NCBI GenBank assembly: GCA_964639205.1
Contig: CAZXCG010000009.1
Location: forward strand, 1-46,743
DNA: 46,743 nucleotides
DNA from: CAZXCG01 sp964639205
GTDB lineage: Bacteria; Bacillota; Clostridia; Oscillospirales; Acutalibacteraceae
Direction: 5' to 3'
Below the pieces are notes generated by a model, which searched no databases, was not told where the DNA came from, and worked only from the letters and a program-made list of their open reading frames with translations. This document shows, piece after piece, positions 34,401 to 40,894 of the stretch. Position 1 is the first letter of the stretch. Each line of letters begins with the position of its first letter. The position numbers and the translations under genes are program-made.

Positions 34401-35804
34401 CCCGAGTCGGTGGTAAACGCCCGTCCGGCAGCTTCAATAAGCGCGGCTTCTACCTGGGGCAACGCGGTTATTCAATACGATAAGGCGGATCTCGAGGAAG
34501 CGGCAAGGTTTCTGCTTGCTGATTATGATACTCTCAAGAACAGCGAGGCTTATCTCTACGACGTTGCCGATCTGTTGAAGCAGATACTTTCAAATACGGC
34601 GCAGGAGTACTATAATTCCATGATTACCGCTTATCAAAGCGGAGATTCCGAGGCGTTTGAGCGCAGAGCCGAAAAGTTCCTGAACCTTATCGACGAGGTT
34701 GAAAAGGTGCTCGGCACTCAGGAAGAATTCCTGCTCGGAACATGGGTAGGCGCGGCAGAGGAGCTTGCCGCAAATACCGACGACTTTACGCTGGATCTTT
34801 ACCGCTTTAACGCAAAGAGCCTTGTTACCACCTGGGGCAGCTACAGTCAGTCGGAAAGCGGCGGTCTGCACGACTATTCAAACCGCCAGTGGGCAGGTCT
34901 TACAGAGGATTTCTATAAGGCTCGCTGGCAGATGTGGATTGAAAAATGCGAGAAAGAGCTTGCGGGTGAAAGTACATCGAGCATAAATTGGTTTGAATTT
35001 GAGTGGGCATGGGCGAGGAGCGATACGGAATACACCGCGGAGGCGACTGACCTTGACCTGCTTGAGCTCGGCGAAGAGATACTCGCAAACTATACGGTCG
35101 ACACCGTAGAGGTAGATTACGACCCTGCATCCGACGACAGCCGGGATCTGCCGCCGGAAAATATGACGGCAACCGCCGGCAGCGAGCAGGCTGCAACCGG
35201 CAGCGAGGGGCCTGCTTCCAATTTGCTGGACAATGACACAACTACTATCTGGCATACCGACTGGAACGGTACGGCGCGCGCGGATCAGTGGGTTATTGTT
35301 GACCTTGGAAGCGAACAGACGGTTGACGGCGTTCGTTATCTGCCGAGGCAGGGCGGCGGAACCAACGGAATTATCACCGGCTATGCAATAGATGTTTTGG
35401 ACGCGGACGGCAATTGGACAGAGGTTGCCGCGGGAACGTGGGCAAGCGGTACAGCGTGGAAAATTGCAAGCTTTGACGCACAGACCACCTCTAAAATCCG
35501 CCTGCGAGTAACGGATTCTTTGACTGACCAGTCGCTTCTGTTTGCTTCGGGCGCGGAGCTGCGCGTCACCGGACCGCAGAACGACGAACCCGAGTATACT
35601 CTCGGCGATGTTAATTCGGACGGAAAGATAGACGCTGCCGACGCGACAGCCGTATTGCAGCACTATGCCGCCATCATACAGCTCGAGGACACGGGACTTA
35701 AAGCTGCCGAGGTCAGCGGCGACGGACAGATAACCGCCGCGGACGCAACGCTTATTTTGCAATATTACGCAATAATTATCACTTCGTTCCCTGCTCAGCC
35801 GTAG
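31419..35804 (+). CDS. Secreted GH89 alpha-N-acetylglucosaminidase with carbohydrate-binding and dockerin domains
   Basis: 1,461 residues from TTG 31419 (GGAGTG 7 bases before). Modules: signal peptide about 1-29 (FTAFAS-D); three discoidin-like (F5/8 type C) domains near 40-190, 193-345 and 350-480; NAGLU N-terminal domain near 490-600; the catalytic barrel near 600-950 with NYCTLSYTMSFWG, WLALNGVNVVLDATGQEEVW, QGYSGMVP and DPFHEGGN (E793 a likely catalytic acid); a helical C-terminal domain to about 1,235; a fourth discoidin-like domain (1,245-1,385); a type I dockerin (1,393-1,461) with two loops, DVNSDGKIDAAD and EVSGDGQITAAD. The enzyme should remove alpha-linked GlcNAc, for example from gastric-type mucin. 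Dockerin shows docking onto a cohesin scaffold. Gene stands alone, between divergent degV and a structured repeat. Confidence 0.93.
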   Translation: MKYKGHKSAAALLLCVVLLFSSLPFTAFASDGETAAQSSATLTNIAGQCAVSVSADAQSGYPAENMVDGDASTAYIANNGVWPVTATFQLPSDNVEAVQKVEISFLNDASYPNRMVDVEISYAQNNVTSDPISLETLSGHLLSGSIVITPEKNMSHLYITLSNPMADSSTTGAFWAAIAEVGIYVEGETETGNFVNVAPQATVTSVGGSYGTPANLIDENDSTMYGFYQGAMASMTEEAWIQLDLASESKVSGFNIVFEHLDTDSNNFVFTYSIYGRASADEEWTALIESQTANRTTSYSKTNVLNAVTTLKQVKIVLESIECSGGTPWPAVCEFRVYADPASSGVQDEESVAWNKPVHSNSNNSAAYLINDGSSSTSWSGTMYPAYVDIDLEENYNINEVQVFTPATGYSQYTLYYSMDGRDFSFLAEKQTTAPCTASGDIFTFETSVVEARIIRVYLEYNSASTKAVVNEVRVLGEASGTAVLETPAAGAADFADTDYDVEEITPEMTYEEVNGIIERRLGAKYKDWFELELAEPGEDGYDFYELSDAESGKIRIKGNTGVSLATGLNYYLKYYCNVHISQVGDQVNMPDAIVPVNNTVRNETKFAVRYSYNYCTLSYTMSFWGEEEWRNELDWLALNGVNVVLDATGQEEVWRRFLTELGYDAQEIKDFIAGPAYYAWAYMANLSGYGGPVHDSWFEERTELARKNQLSMRKLGMQPVLQGYSGMVPVDITDKDSSAEVIAQGAWCSFQRPYMLVTTSNTFTEYAELFYKCQSDVYGDWSHYYATDPFHEGGNTGSMSARDVGSGVMNAMLSYDSDAVWVIQSWQGNPTSELLAGIANNSEHALVLDLYAEKTPHWNEGSASSASYGYTTEFNGTPWVFCMLNNFGGRMGLHGHLANLVNNIPEAANSAQYMAGIGITPEGSQNNPLLYDLLFETIWSSTPDNLEPIDLESWLQSYVTRRYGAYSESAYQALLIYNDTVYNPDLNNLGQGAPESVVNARPAASISAASTWGNAVIQYDKADLEEAARFLLADYDTLKNSEAYLYDVADLLKQILSNTAQEYYNSMITAYQSGDSEAFERRAEKFLNLIDEVEKVLGTQEEFLLGTWVGAAEELAANTDDFTLDLYRFNAKSLVTTWGSYSQSESGGLHDYSNRQWAGLTEDFYKARWQMWIEKCEKELAGESTSSINWFEFEWAWARSDTEYTAEATDLDLLELGEEILANYTVDTVEVDYDPASDDSRDLPPENMTATAGSEQAATGSEGPASNLLDNDTTTIWHTDWNGTARADQWVIVDLGSEQTVDGVRYLPRQGGGTNGIITGYAIDVLDADGNWTEVAAGTWASGTAWKIASFDAQTTSKIRLRVTDSLTDQSLLFASGAELRVTGPQNDEPEYTLGDVNSDGKIDAADATAVLQHYAAIIQLEDTGLKAAEVSGDGQITAADATLILQYYAIIITSFPAQP

Positions 35805-35871
35805 GATGTCTGCCGCGTTGAACGGAGCGCAAAACCGGTACCGCATTTTCTGTGATAAACAAAAGAAAATA

Positions 35872-36021
35872 TAACTTAGGCAAAAATGTCCCCCGCCTCT
35901 AAGGCAGGGGACATTTGAAGAATCAATGGAGGATACAGTCCCCCATTGATTCCTCAGGCGGCTAACGCTGCCCTTTGCCGCATTGAATGACGGGGCTGCC
36001 GCATTATGCGGCAGCCCCGTT
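35872..36021 (-). repeat. Structured 3'-UTR repeat, copy B
   Basis: On the minus strand this begins 20 bases after the rqcH stop with a 15-bp perfect hairpin (ACGGGGCTGCCGCAT, 35990-36004), then GGCAAAGGGCAGCG, a hairpin GAATCAATGG/CCATTGATTC, and a last hairpin TGTCCCC-TGCC/GGC-GGGGGACA with a T run, ending CCTAAGTTA. It matches copy A (18945-19083) in block order and in the conserved first and last parts. The middle hairpin has a different sequence in each copy but stays a hairpin, which argues for structure rather than sequence conservation. Confidence 0.75.
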
Positions 36022-36040
36022 AAGATGTATTGTTTTGCTT

Positions 36041-37795
36041 TCAGTCCGACTGCTCTTTAATACCGTTCGGAATGCTTGCGTCAACATAGAGGGTTTTTTG
36101 GTTAGTATATATAACCATACCCGGCTTTGCCCCTGAGGGCTTGCTTACATAACGCACCGGCGTAAAGTCAACGGGAATATTGCCGCTCCCGCGCGCTTTG
36201 CTGTGGTAGGCGGCAAGGCTTGCCGCCTGAAAGAGCGCGTGCTCAGAGGGCGTTTCCCCTCCGGTGAAAAGCACCGTATGAGAGCCGTGTATATCCTTAG
36301 TATGAAACCATATGTCGTTTTTACCTGCAATTTTAAAGGTCAGCTTATCGTTTTGCCTGTTATTTCTGCCCACAAGTATAACAAAACCGTCGGCAGAAAC
36401 AAACTTCAGCGGTTCAAGCGCGGCGGGCGGTCTTGCTTTGCCCTTAGGCGCTTTAATAAGACCCTGCTCGGCAAGCTCCAAACGTATTTGCGCAAGCTCC
36501 TTTTCGGTGCGCGCGCGGGAAAGCTCGTCTGCAACCGAATGAATGTATATAAGCTCCCGTTCCGCCGCTTCAAGCTGTTCTTTAAGCATGCGCTCGCCGT
36601 TTTTGGCTTTGCGGTAATCTTTGTAGTATTTTTGCGAGTTTGCCGCCGGAGACAACGCCGGATTAAGCGGAATCGTCAATTTTGAGTTGTTCTCATCGTA
36701 AAAATTCTCAACGGTAATGCTCTTGCACCCTTTGGGAATACGGTATAGATTTGCCTGTAAAAGATCGCCGCAAATGCGGAGAATCTCACGGTTTTCGCAG
36801 GCGGACAGCTCGGCGCGCTGAGTGTTTATTTTGCGGCTCAGGCGCTCTGTTACGGTGGTTACAAGCTTGAACAGATCCCGCGCTGAAAAGCGCATACGCT
36901 CGGCGGCGTCGCGCTCGGAGTAGTAGCTGTCCAGCAGAAGCGAGAAGCTTCCGTACTCTTTAATCCGGGCCGCGCCCACGTACTGGGCAACGCTCAAAAA
37001 AGTGAAGTCAAACGGTTCGTCGTTTTCTCTTATAAGCATATACGGCTTGCCGCTGCAATCCGAGGCAATTTTCCCGAGATTTTCCAGCTGTTCCCCGAGC
37101 AGTTCCCTGAGACGCTGCCCGGAGCAGGCGCCGCTTAGGCTGCCGGATTTTTCAAGATTATATTCAATTTCGCGGCAGACAACCGGTGAAACGCCCCGTA
37201 TGCTGTTAAGAATCGCTTTGCTTAACGGCTGCCCCGCAGAGAGCACCCGGTCGGCGGCTTTATACATATCAAAGGAAAGCGGGTCAAGCTTATCCTGTGC
37301 CGGCGGAAGCTCGTACTTTAAATTAGGCAGCACCAAACGCAAATTGGAAGTCGTCATATCCACGCGTTTAAGCGAGTCTATAATCAGACCGTTTTCACCT
37401 ATAAGGATAACGTTACTGTATTTGCCCATAATCTCAGCGGCAACAGTCAACTTTACGCAGTCGCCCAGCTCGTTTACAGTGTCAAAATCGAAAAAAAGCG
37501 TGCGTTCCAGACCTTCCTGCCTAATATCCGTAAGCTTGCCGGAGCCGAGCTTTTTGCGCAGGAGCATACAAAACATAGGCGGGGACGCGGGGTTTTCCGG
37601 CGGATGATTTGTAAAATGCACCCTCGGGGAGTTTGCGCGCGCCGAAATCAGCAGCCTTTTCGAACCGGTAAAGGTTCGCAGAATAAAAACAAGCTCGTCT
37701 TTGTTAGGCTGGTAAATTTGCGCAATTCTCCCGCCGAGAGCGTCTTGCCTGAGCTCTTTAGCTATATGCCGCAGAAAAATTCCGTCCAAACTCAT
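36041..37795 (-). CDS. rqcH: Ribosome quality control protein RqcH / NFACT family (FbpA-like)
   Basis: 584 residues. N-terminal NFACT-N part (MSLDGIFLRHIAKEL, GGRIAQIYQPNKDELVF, ISARANSPRVHFT), central coiled coil around residues 380-450 (EQLEAAERELIYIHSVADEL), and C-terminal NFACT-R with DIWFHTKDIHGSH and TPSEHALFQAASLAAYHSKARG. RqcH recruits alanyl-tRNA to 60S-type 50S subunits with blocked chains and adds alanine tails that mark them for ClpXP-type degradation. Older annotations call it a fibronectin-binding protein. The ClpC quality control operon lies nearby but is separately transcribed. Confidence 0.93.
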   Translation of the reverse strand: MSLDGIFLRHIAKELRQDALGGRIAQIYQPNKDELVFILRTFTGSKRLLISARANSPRVHFTNHPPENPASPPMFCMLLRKKLGSGKLTDIRQEGLERTLFFDFDTVNELGDCVKLTVAAEIMGKYSNVILIGENGLIIDSLKRVDMTTSNLRLVLPNLKYELPPAQDKLDPLSFDMYKAADRVLSAGQPLSKAILNSIRGVSPVVCREIEYNLEKSGSLSGACSGQRLRELLGEQLENLGKIASDCSGKPYMLIRENDEPFDFTFLSVAQYVGAARIKEYGSFSLLLDSYYSERDAAERMRFSARDLFKLVTTVTERLSRKINTQRAELSACENREILRICGDLLQANLYRIPKGCKSITVENFYDENNSKLTIPLNPALSPAANSQKYYKDYRKAKNGERMLKEQLEAAERELIYIHSVADELSRARTEKELAQIRLELAEQGLIKAPKGKARPPAALEPLKFVSADGFVILVGRNNRQNDKLTFKIAGKNDIWFHTKDIHGSHTVLFTGGETPSEHALFQAASLAAYHSKARGSGNIPVDFTPVRYVSKPSGAKPGMVIYTNQKTLYVDASIPNGIKEQSD

Positions 37796-37827
37796 TTTTA
37801 TACCCCCGGCTTAATCGCTTTTAGGAA

Positions 37828-37863
37828 AAAATAAAATAAAATAAAATAAAATAAAAATAAAAA
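37828..37863. repeat. AAAAT pentanucleotide microsatellite
   Basis: About six AAAAT units with a slight change at the end. It lies in the T-rich tail of the 5S terminator on the minus strand, so it also serves as a long T tract there. Confidence 0.6.
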
Positions 37864-37886
37864 TGCCTATCCTACTGGACAGGCAC
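37838..37886 (-). terminator. Terminator of the 5S rRNA unit
   Basis: On the minus strand, TGCCTGTCC and GGATAGGCA form a 9-bp stem over AGTA just after the second 5S gene, followed by a long T-rich run (TTTTTATTTTTATTTTATTTT). Confidence 0.8.
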
Positions 37887-37892
37887 TTTGTA

Positions 37893-38010
37893 TGTCGGCA
37901 TCTCCCTATTTTCCCGGGACGCTTCCATCCAAGTATCTTCGGCACCATCGGGCTTAACTTCCGTGTTCGGTATGGGAACGGGTGGACCCCCGACGTCATC
38001 GACACCGACT
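37893..38010 (-). rRNA. rrf: 5S ribosomal RNA, copy 2 (downstream)
   Basis: About 118 bases. The minus strand has the classical core CCCGTTCCCATACCGAACAC and GGAAGTTAAGCCCGATGGTG, with the helix I ends GTCGGTGT and ATGCCGAC pairing. Second of a tandem pair; separated from copy 1 by about 36 bases. Ends are estimated from helix I pairing and could shift by two or three bases. Confidence 0.9.
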
Positions 38011-38046
38011 ATGCGTCTAAACGAGAGCTGAATAAAAACAGCAAGT

Positions 38047-38162
38047 ATTGGCACTTCCCTATTTTCCCGGGACGCTTCCATCCAAGTATCTTCGGCACCA
38101 TCGGGCTTAACTTCCGTGTTCGGTATGGGAACGGGTGGACCCCCGACGTCATCAGCACCAAT
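38047..38162 (-). rRNA. rrf: 5S ribosomal RNA, copy 1 (upstream)
   Basis: About 116 bases. The long central part is identical to copy 2. Helix I is TTGGTGCT with AGTGCCAA, a different pair of sequences from copy 2 that is compensated on both sides. No 16S, 23S or tRNA genes are found around it, and it has its own promoter. Confidence 0.9.
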
Positions 38163-38183
38163 TTCTCGTTCAGCGACTTAGAT

Positions 38184-38212
38184 AGTATACCATATCTGTT
38201 TTGTAAAATCAA
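38184..38212 (-). promoter_or_regulatory. Promoter of the 5S rRNA unit
   Basis: On the minus strand, TTGATT, a 17-base spacer and TATACT, with the -10 about 22 bases before the first 5S base. An AT-rich stretch lies upstream (T-rich on the plus strand at 38216-38240), which may act as an UP element. Confidence 0.75.
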
Positions 38213-38275
38213 GACTTTTTTTAAATTTTTTTAAATTTTTTTTGTAGTCCGAATTGTAATATCAAATAGGAGACT

Positions 38276-38566
38276 TTAGCAAAGATCGGAAGAGGAGCGA
38301 TAATTGAAGATTTTTCCGGGCAGGCGGTTGATCCGGTCCTCAATGGCAGCAACGGTTTCATCCGATACACCGTCAAAGCTTCGCCCTTTTGGAATGAACC
38401 TGCGAATGAGAGAATTCTGCTTTTCGTTGGTTCCGCACCGGTAGTACGAGTATGAATCTGCATAATACACATCCGCTCCCGGGACAGCATCGGACAGCTT
38501 TGCAAACTCAGCCCAATTGTCACCGGTAATGCTCTTGAATACAAGGGGAAGCTGCTGTGCGGGGAG
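38276..38566 (-). pseudogene. IS30-family transposase remnant (C-terminal part)
   Basis: The minus-strand frame ending at 38276 reads back to a stop near 38566. It has VFKSITGDNWAEFAKL (normally SITSDNGSEF, here with W in place of G), a DVYYADSYSYYRCGTNEKQN segment and LIRRFIPKGRSFDGVS, ending LPGKIFNYRSSSDLC. These are the last two acidic-site regions of IS30 transposases. The N-terminal half, DNA-binding domain and inverted repeats are missing, so it cannot move. It is inserted between the 5S promoter and the ctsR control region. Confidence 0.75.
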
Positions 38567-38689
38567 GAAACTTATCTATTTTACAATGAACCTTTCAAAA
38601 TTTTTCGCAGTCATCGAAAAAAGAAGAAAAATTGAGAAAATTAAAGCATTCCCGCGTTATTTTAAATTAAAACCGAATTATTAACTGTT

Positions 38690-38735
38690 TTTGACTTTAT
38701 TTGACTTTGACTTTGACTGACTTTGACCGTATAAT
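38690..38735 (+). promoter_or_regulatory. CtsR operator array and ctsR promoter
   Basis: Five heptads of the CtsR type, read on the minus strand as RGTCAAA: 38690-38696, 38700-38706, 38706-38712, 38712-38718 and 38722-38728. The pairs 38690/38700 and 38712/38722 have the canonical 3-base spacing (GGTCAAA-N3-AGTCAAA). The -35 TTGACT (38707-38712) and -10 TATAAT (38730-38735) have a 17-base spacer and are covered by the array, so CtsR bound here would block transcription and heat would release it. Confidence 0.88.
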
Positions 38736-38811
38736 AATTTACAGAAAGGGTCAAAAAATATCGGCGGCACACTTGCCGCAAACACCTTACCGTTGAAAGA
38801 GATGATGTATA

Positions 38812-39261
38812 ATGAGAATAAGTGATTTGGTAGCGCAATATATATGCGATATGCTTGACAGTCAGAACGGCAACGCGGAAATAAAGCGCAACGAGCTTGC
38901 CACGGAGCTTGGCTGTGTACCGAGTCAGATAAACTACGTTATAACCTCGCGCTTTACGCCCGAGCAGGGGTATATTGTTGAAAGCAGGCGCGGCGGCGGC
39001 GGATATATCCGCATAACGCGTGTTTCAAACGACCGGAATTCGGCAATAATCGAAACAGTAAAGCGAATAGGCAAAACCGCGGATGAATTCGGCGTTGCCC
39101 GGCTTGTGGGTTCTATGACACAGCGCGGGTTTTTAACAAAGGAAGCGGCAAGGCTGATACTCGCCGCAACCTCCGAAAGAAGCTATTCTCAGGTTCCGAA
39201 GGAGTACCGCGACTCGCTCAGAGCCACGTTACTTAAAAATATGCTTTTAAATACAGTTTGA
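38812..39261 (+). CDS. ctsR: Transcriptional repressor CtsR
   Basis: 149 residues. The helix-turn-helix region ELATELGCVPSQINYVITSRF and the glycine-rich wing ESRRGGGGYIRI identify CtsR, the class III heat-shock repressor. It is the first gene of the operon and lies 77 bases after the -10 box, under its own operators. The C-terminal part, which McsB recognises, is present. Confidence 0.94.
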   Translation: MRISDLVAQYICDMLDSQNGNAEIKRNELATELGCVPSQINYVITSRFTPEQGYIVESRRGGGGYIRITRVSNDRNSAIIETVKRIGKTADEFGVARLVGSMTQRGFLTKEAARLILAATSERSYSQVPKEYRDSLRATLLKNMLLNTV

Positions 39262-39297
39262 TATATTAATTTTAACTTTTGAAAGGAAGGATAATTT

Positions 39298-39801
39298 ATG
39301 AAATGTCAAAAATGCGGTGTAAACGAGGCAAGTACTCACATAACACAGATGATTAACGGCGAATACACGGAGATGCATCTTTGTTCCTCTTGTGCAAAAA
39401 GCGAGGGATTGGGCTATAACGGCATTTTCTCCGATATGCACAGCGAATTTGAAAAAATGATCGGCAGCTTTTTCGGCAACGCATTGCCCGCTCGCACGGG
39501 AGCCTCGCACTGCAAAACCTGCGGAAGCACATACGCCGAGATTGCCCGAACCGGAAAGGTGGGCTGCGCGGACTGCTACAGTGAATTTTATAACGAGCTT
39601 ATGCCCTCCATCCGCCGTATTCACGGAAACACCGCCCACTGCGGCAAGCGCGCGCGCAACGCTTCAACCAAAGAGCCGCGACCTCGGACGGAAACCGTCG
39701 AAACTCTTCAAAAGGAGCTTGACGAGGCGGTCAAAGCGCAGAATTTTGAACGCGCCGCCGAGCTGCGCGACAAAATAAACGAGCTTAACAAGAACGCATA
39801 A
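39298..39801 (+). CDS. mcsA: McsA, activator of arginine kinase McsB
   Basis: 167 residues. Two zinc-type CxxC pairs at the start (MKCQKCGV and LCSSCAK), two more in the middle (CKTCGSTY and CADCYSEF), and a C-terminal UVR motif (LDEAVKAQNFERAAELRDKI). McsA binds McsB and modulates CtsR. GAAAGGAAGG precedes ATG 39298. Confidence 0.92.
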   Translation: MKCQKCGVNEASTHITQMINGEYTEMHLCSSCAKSEGLGYNGIFSDMHSEFEKMIGSFFGNALPARTGASHCKTCGSTYAEIARTGKVGCADCYSEFYNELMPSIRRIHGNTAHCGKRARNASTKEPRPRTETVETLQKELDEAVKAQNFERAAELRDKINELNKNA

Positions 39802-39821
39802 GCGGAAAGAGGGGGATTGTT

Positions 39822-40814
39822 TTGAATTATAACGATACGGTGATTTCCACCAGAATAAGACTTGCGAGGAATATTTCGGGCATAGCCTTTGTACACCGCC
39901 TTGACAAAAAGCAAAAGCTGAAGGTTGTTGAAGAGGTACGCAGCGCTCTGCTTGATTCAAACAGCGCTATCGCAAACGATTTCAGGCTGATAAATATCGG
40001 GGAAATTTCGAAGCTTGAAGCCTGCGCTCTGGCGGAAAGACGCCTTATTAGCCCGGAATTTGCCGAAAACACCGAGGGCGGCGCGCTTTTGCTCAACAAA
40101 GAGGAAACCGTAAGCATTATGATAAACGAGGAGGATCACATACGCTTGCAGGTTATAATGAAAGGCTTTGAGCCGGAAAAAGCGTATGAGCTTGCAGACA
40201 GGCTCGATTCTCTGCTTGATGAAACCCTCAGCTTTTCTTTTGACGAAAAGCTCGGTTACCTTACCCAGTGCCCTACAAATCTCGGCACCGGTCTGCGCGT
40301 CTCCGTTATGCTTCATTTGCCGGCGCTGCAAAGAACAAAAGCAATCCCCAGAATAGCGGCAAGTCTTTCAAAGCTGGGCTTTACCATACGCGGCAGCTAC
40401 GGCGAAGGGAGCGAGCCGATGGGCGCTATGTATCAGCTCTCAAATCAGGTGAGTCTCGGCATAAGCGAGAAAGCGGCCGTGGATAACCTCAAAAATATTG
40501 CAATACAGCTTATAAACCAAGAAAGTCAGGAGCGGGAGGCAATGCTCAAAAACATTGAAGTCCGCGACGGCATAGCAAGGAGCTACGGAGTTTTAAAGTA
40601 CGCGCTTTCTGTTTCGCACAAGGAGGCTATGCAGCTTCTGTCAAATGTCCGGCTCGGTAAAATAAGCGGCGAGCTTGAGACTGTGCAGCCGGAGGTTATT
40701 GACGGGCTTACAGTAAAAATTCAGCCCGCAAGTCTTATGAAGCTTGCAGGGCGGGAGCTGACTCCGGCGGAACGCGATTGCGAAAGAGCGCGCCTTATCC
40801 GTAATTCAATATAA
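39822..40814 (+). CDS. mcsB: Protein arginine kinase McsB
   Basis: 330 residues. Guanidino kinase motifs are present: STRIRLARNI, TNLGTGLRVSVMLHLPAL and GEGSEPMGAMYQLSNQVSLGISE. McsB phosphorylates arginines in CtsR and in damaged proteins, marking them for ClpC-ClpP. The start is TTG 39822 after a G-rich GGGGG site. It is about 20-25 residues shorter at the C-terminus than the Bacillus enzyme. Confidence 0.93.
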   Translation: MNYNDTVISTRIRLARNISGIAFVHRLDKKQKLKVVEEVRSALLDSNSAIANDFRLINIGEISKLEACALAERRLISPEFAENTEGGALLLNKEETVSIMINEEDHIRLQVIMKGFEPEKAYELADRLDSLLDETLSFSFDEKLGYLTQCPTNLGTGLRVSVMLHLPALQRTKAIPRIAASLSKLGFTIRGSYGEGSEPMGAMYQLSNQVSLGISEKAAVDNLKNIAIQLINQESQEREAMLKNIEVRDGIARSYGVLKYALSVSHKEAMQLLSNVRLGKISGELETVQPEVIDGLTVKIQPASLMKLAGRELTPAERDCERARLIRNSI

Positions 40815-40836
40815 ATGACGGGGCAAAGCCCCTTAT
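40815..40836 (-). repeat. Dispersed palindromic element, copy 5
   Basis: ATGACGGGGCAAAGCCCCTT begins at the base after the mcsB stop, inside the operon and before clpC. A hairpin here could stabilise the upstream mRNA or partly separate clpC expression from the rest. Confidence 0.75.
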
Positions 40837-40894
40837 TCAATAAGCTTCACATGCAAAACGCATCACAGAATAAAAAAGGGGAGGTATATTTATT

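Noticed and set aside
34878..35846. Minus-strand open frame of about 320 codons
   Set aside because: Antisense to the GH89 C-terminal part and dockerin, which are clearly recognised.
37828..37863. Short repeat array that might be taken for CRISPR
   Set aside because: It is a simple AAAAT microsatellite with no spacers and no cas genes nearby.
37863..38234. Open frame of about 120 codons on the plus strand over the 5S genes, with an internal repeat
   Set aside because: It is the reverse complement of two 5S rRNA genes; the repeated peptide comes from the repeated RNA.
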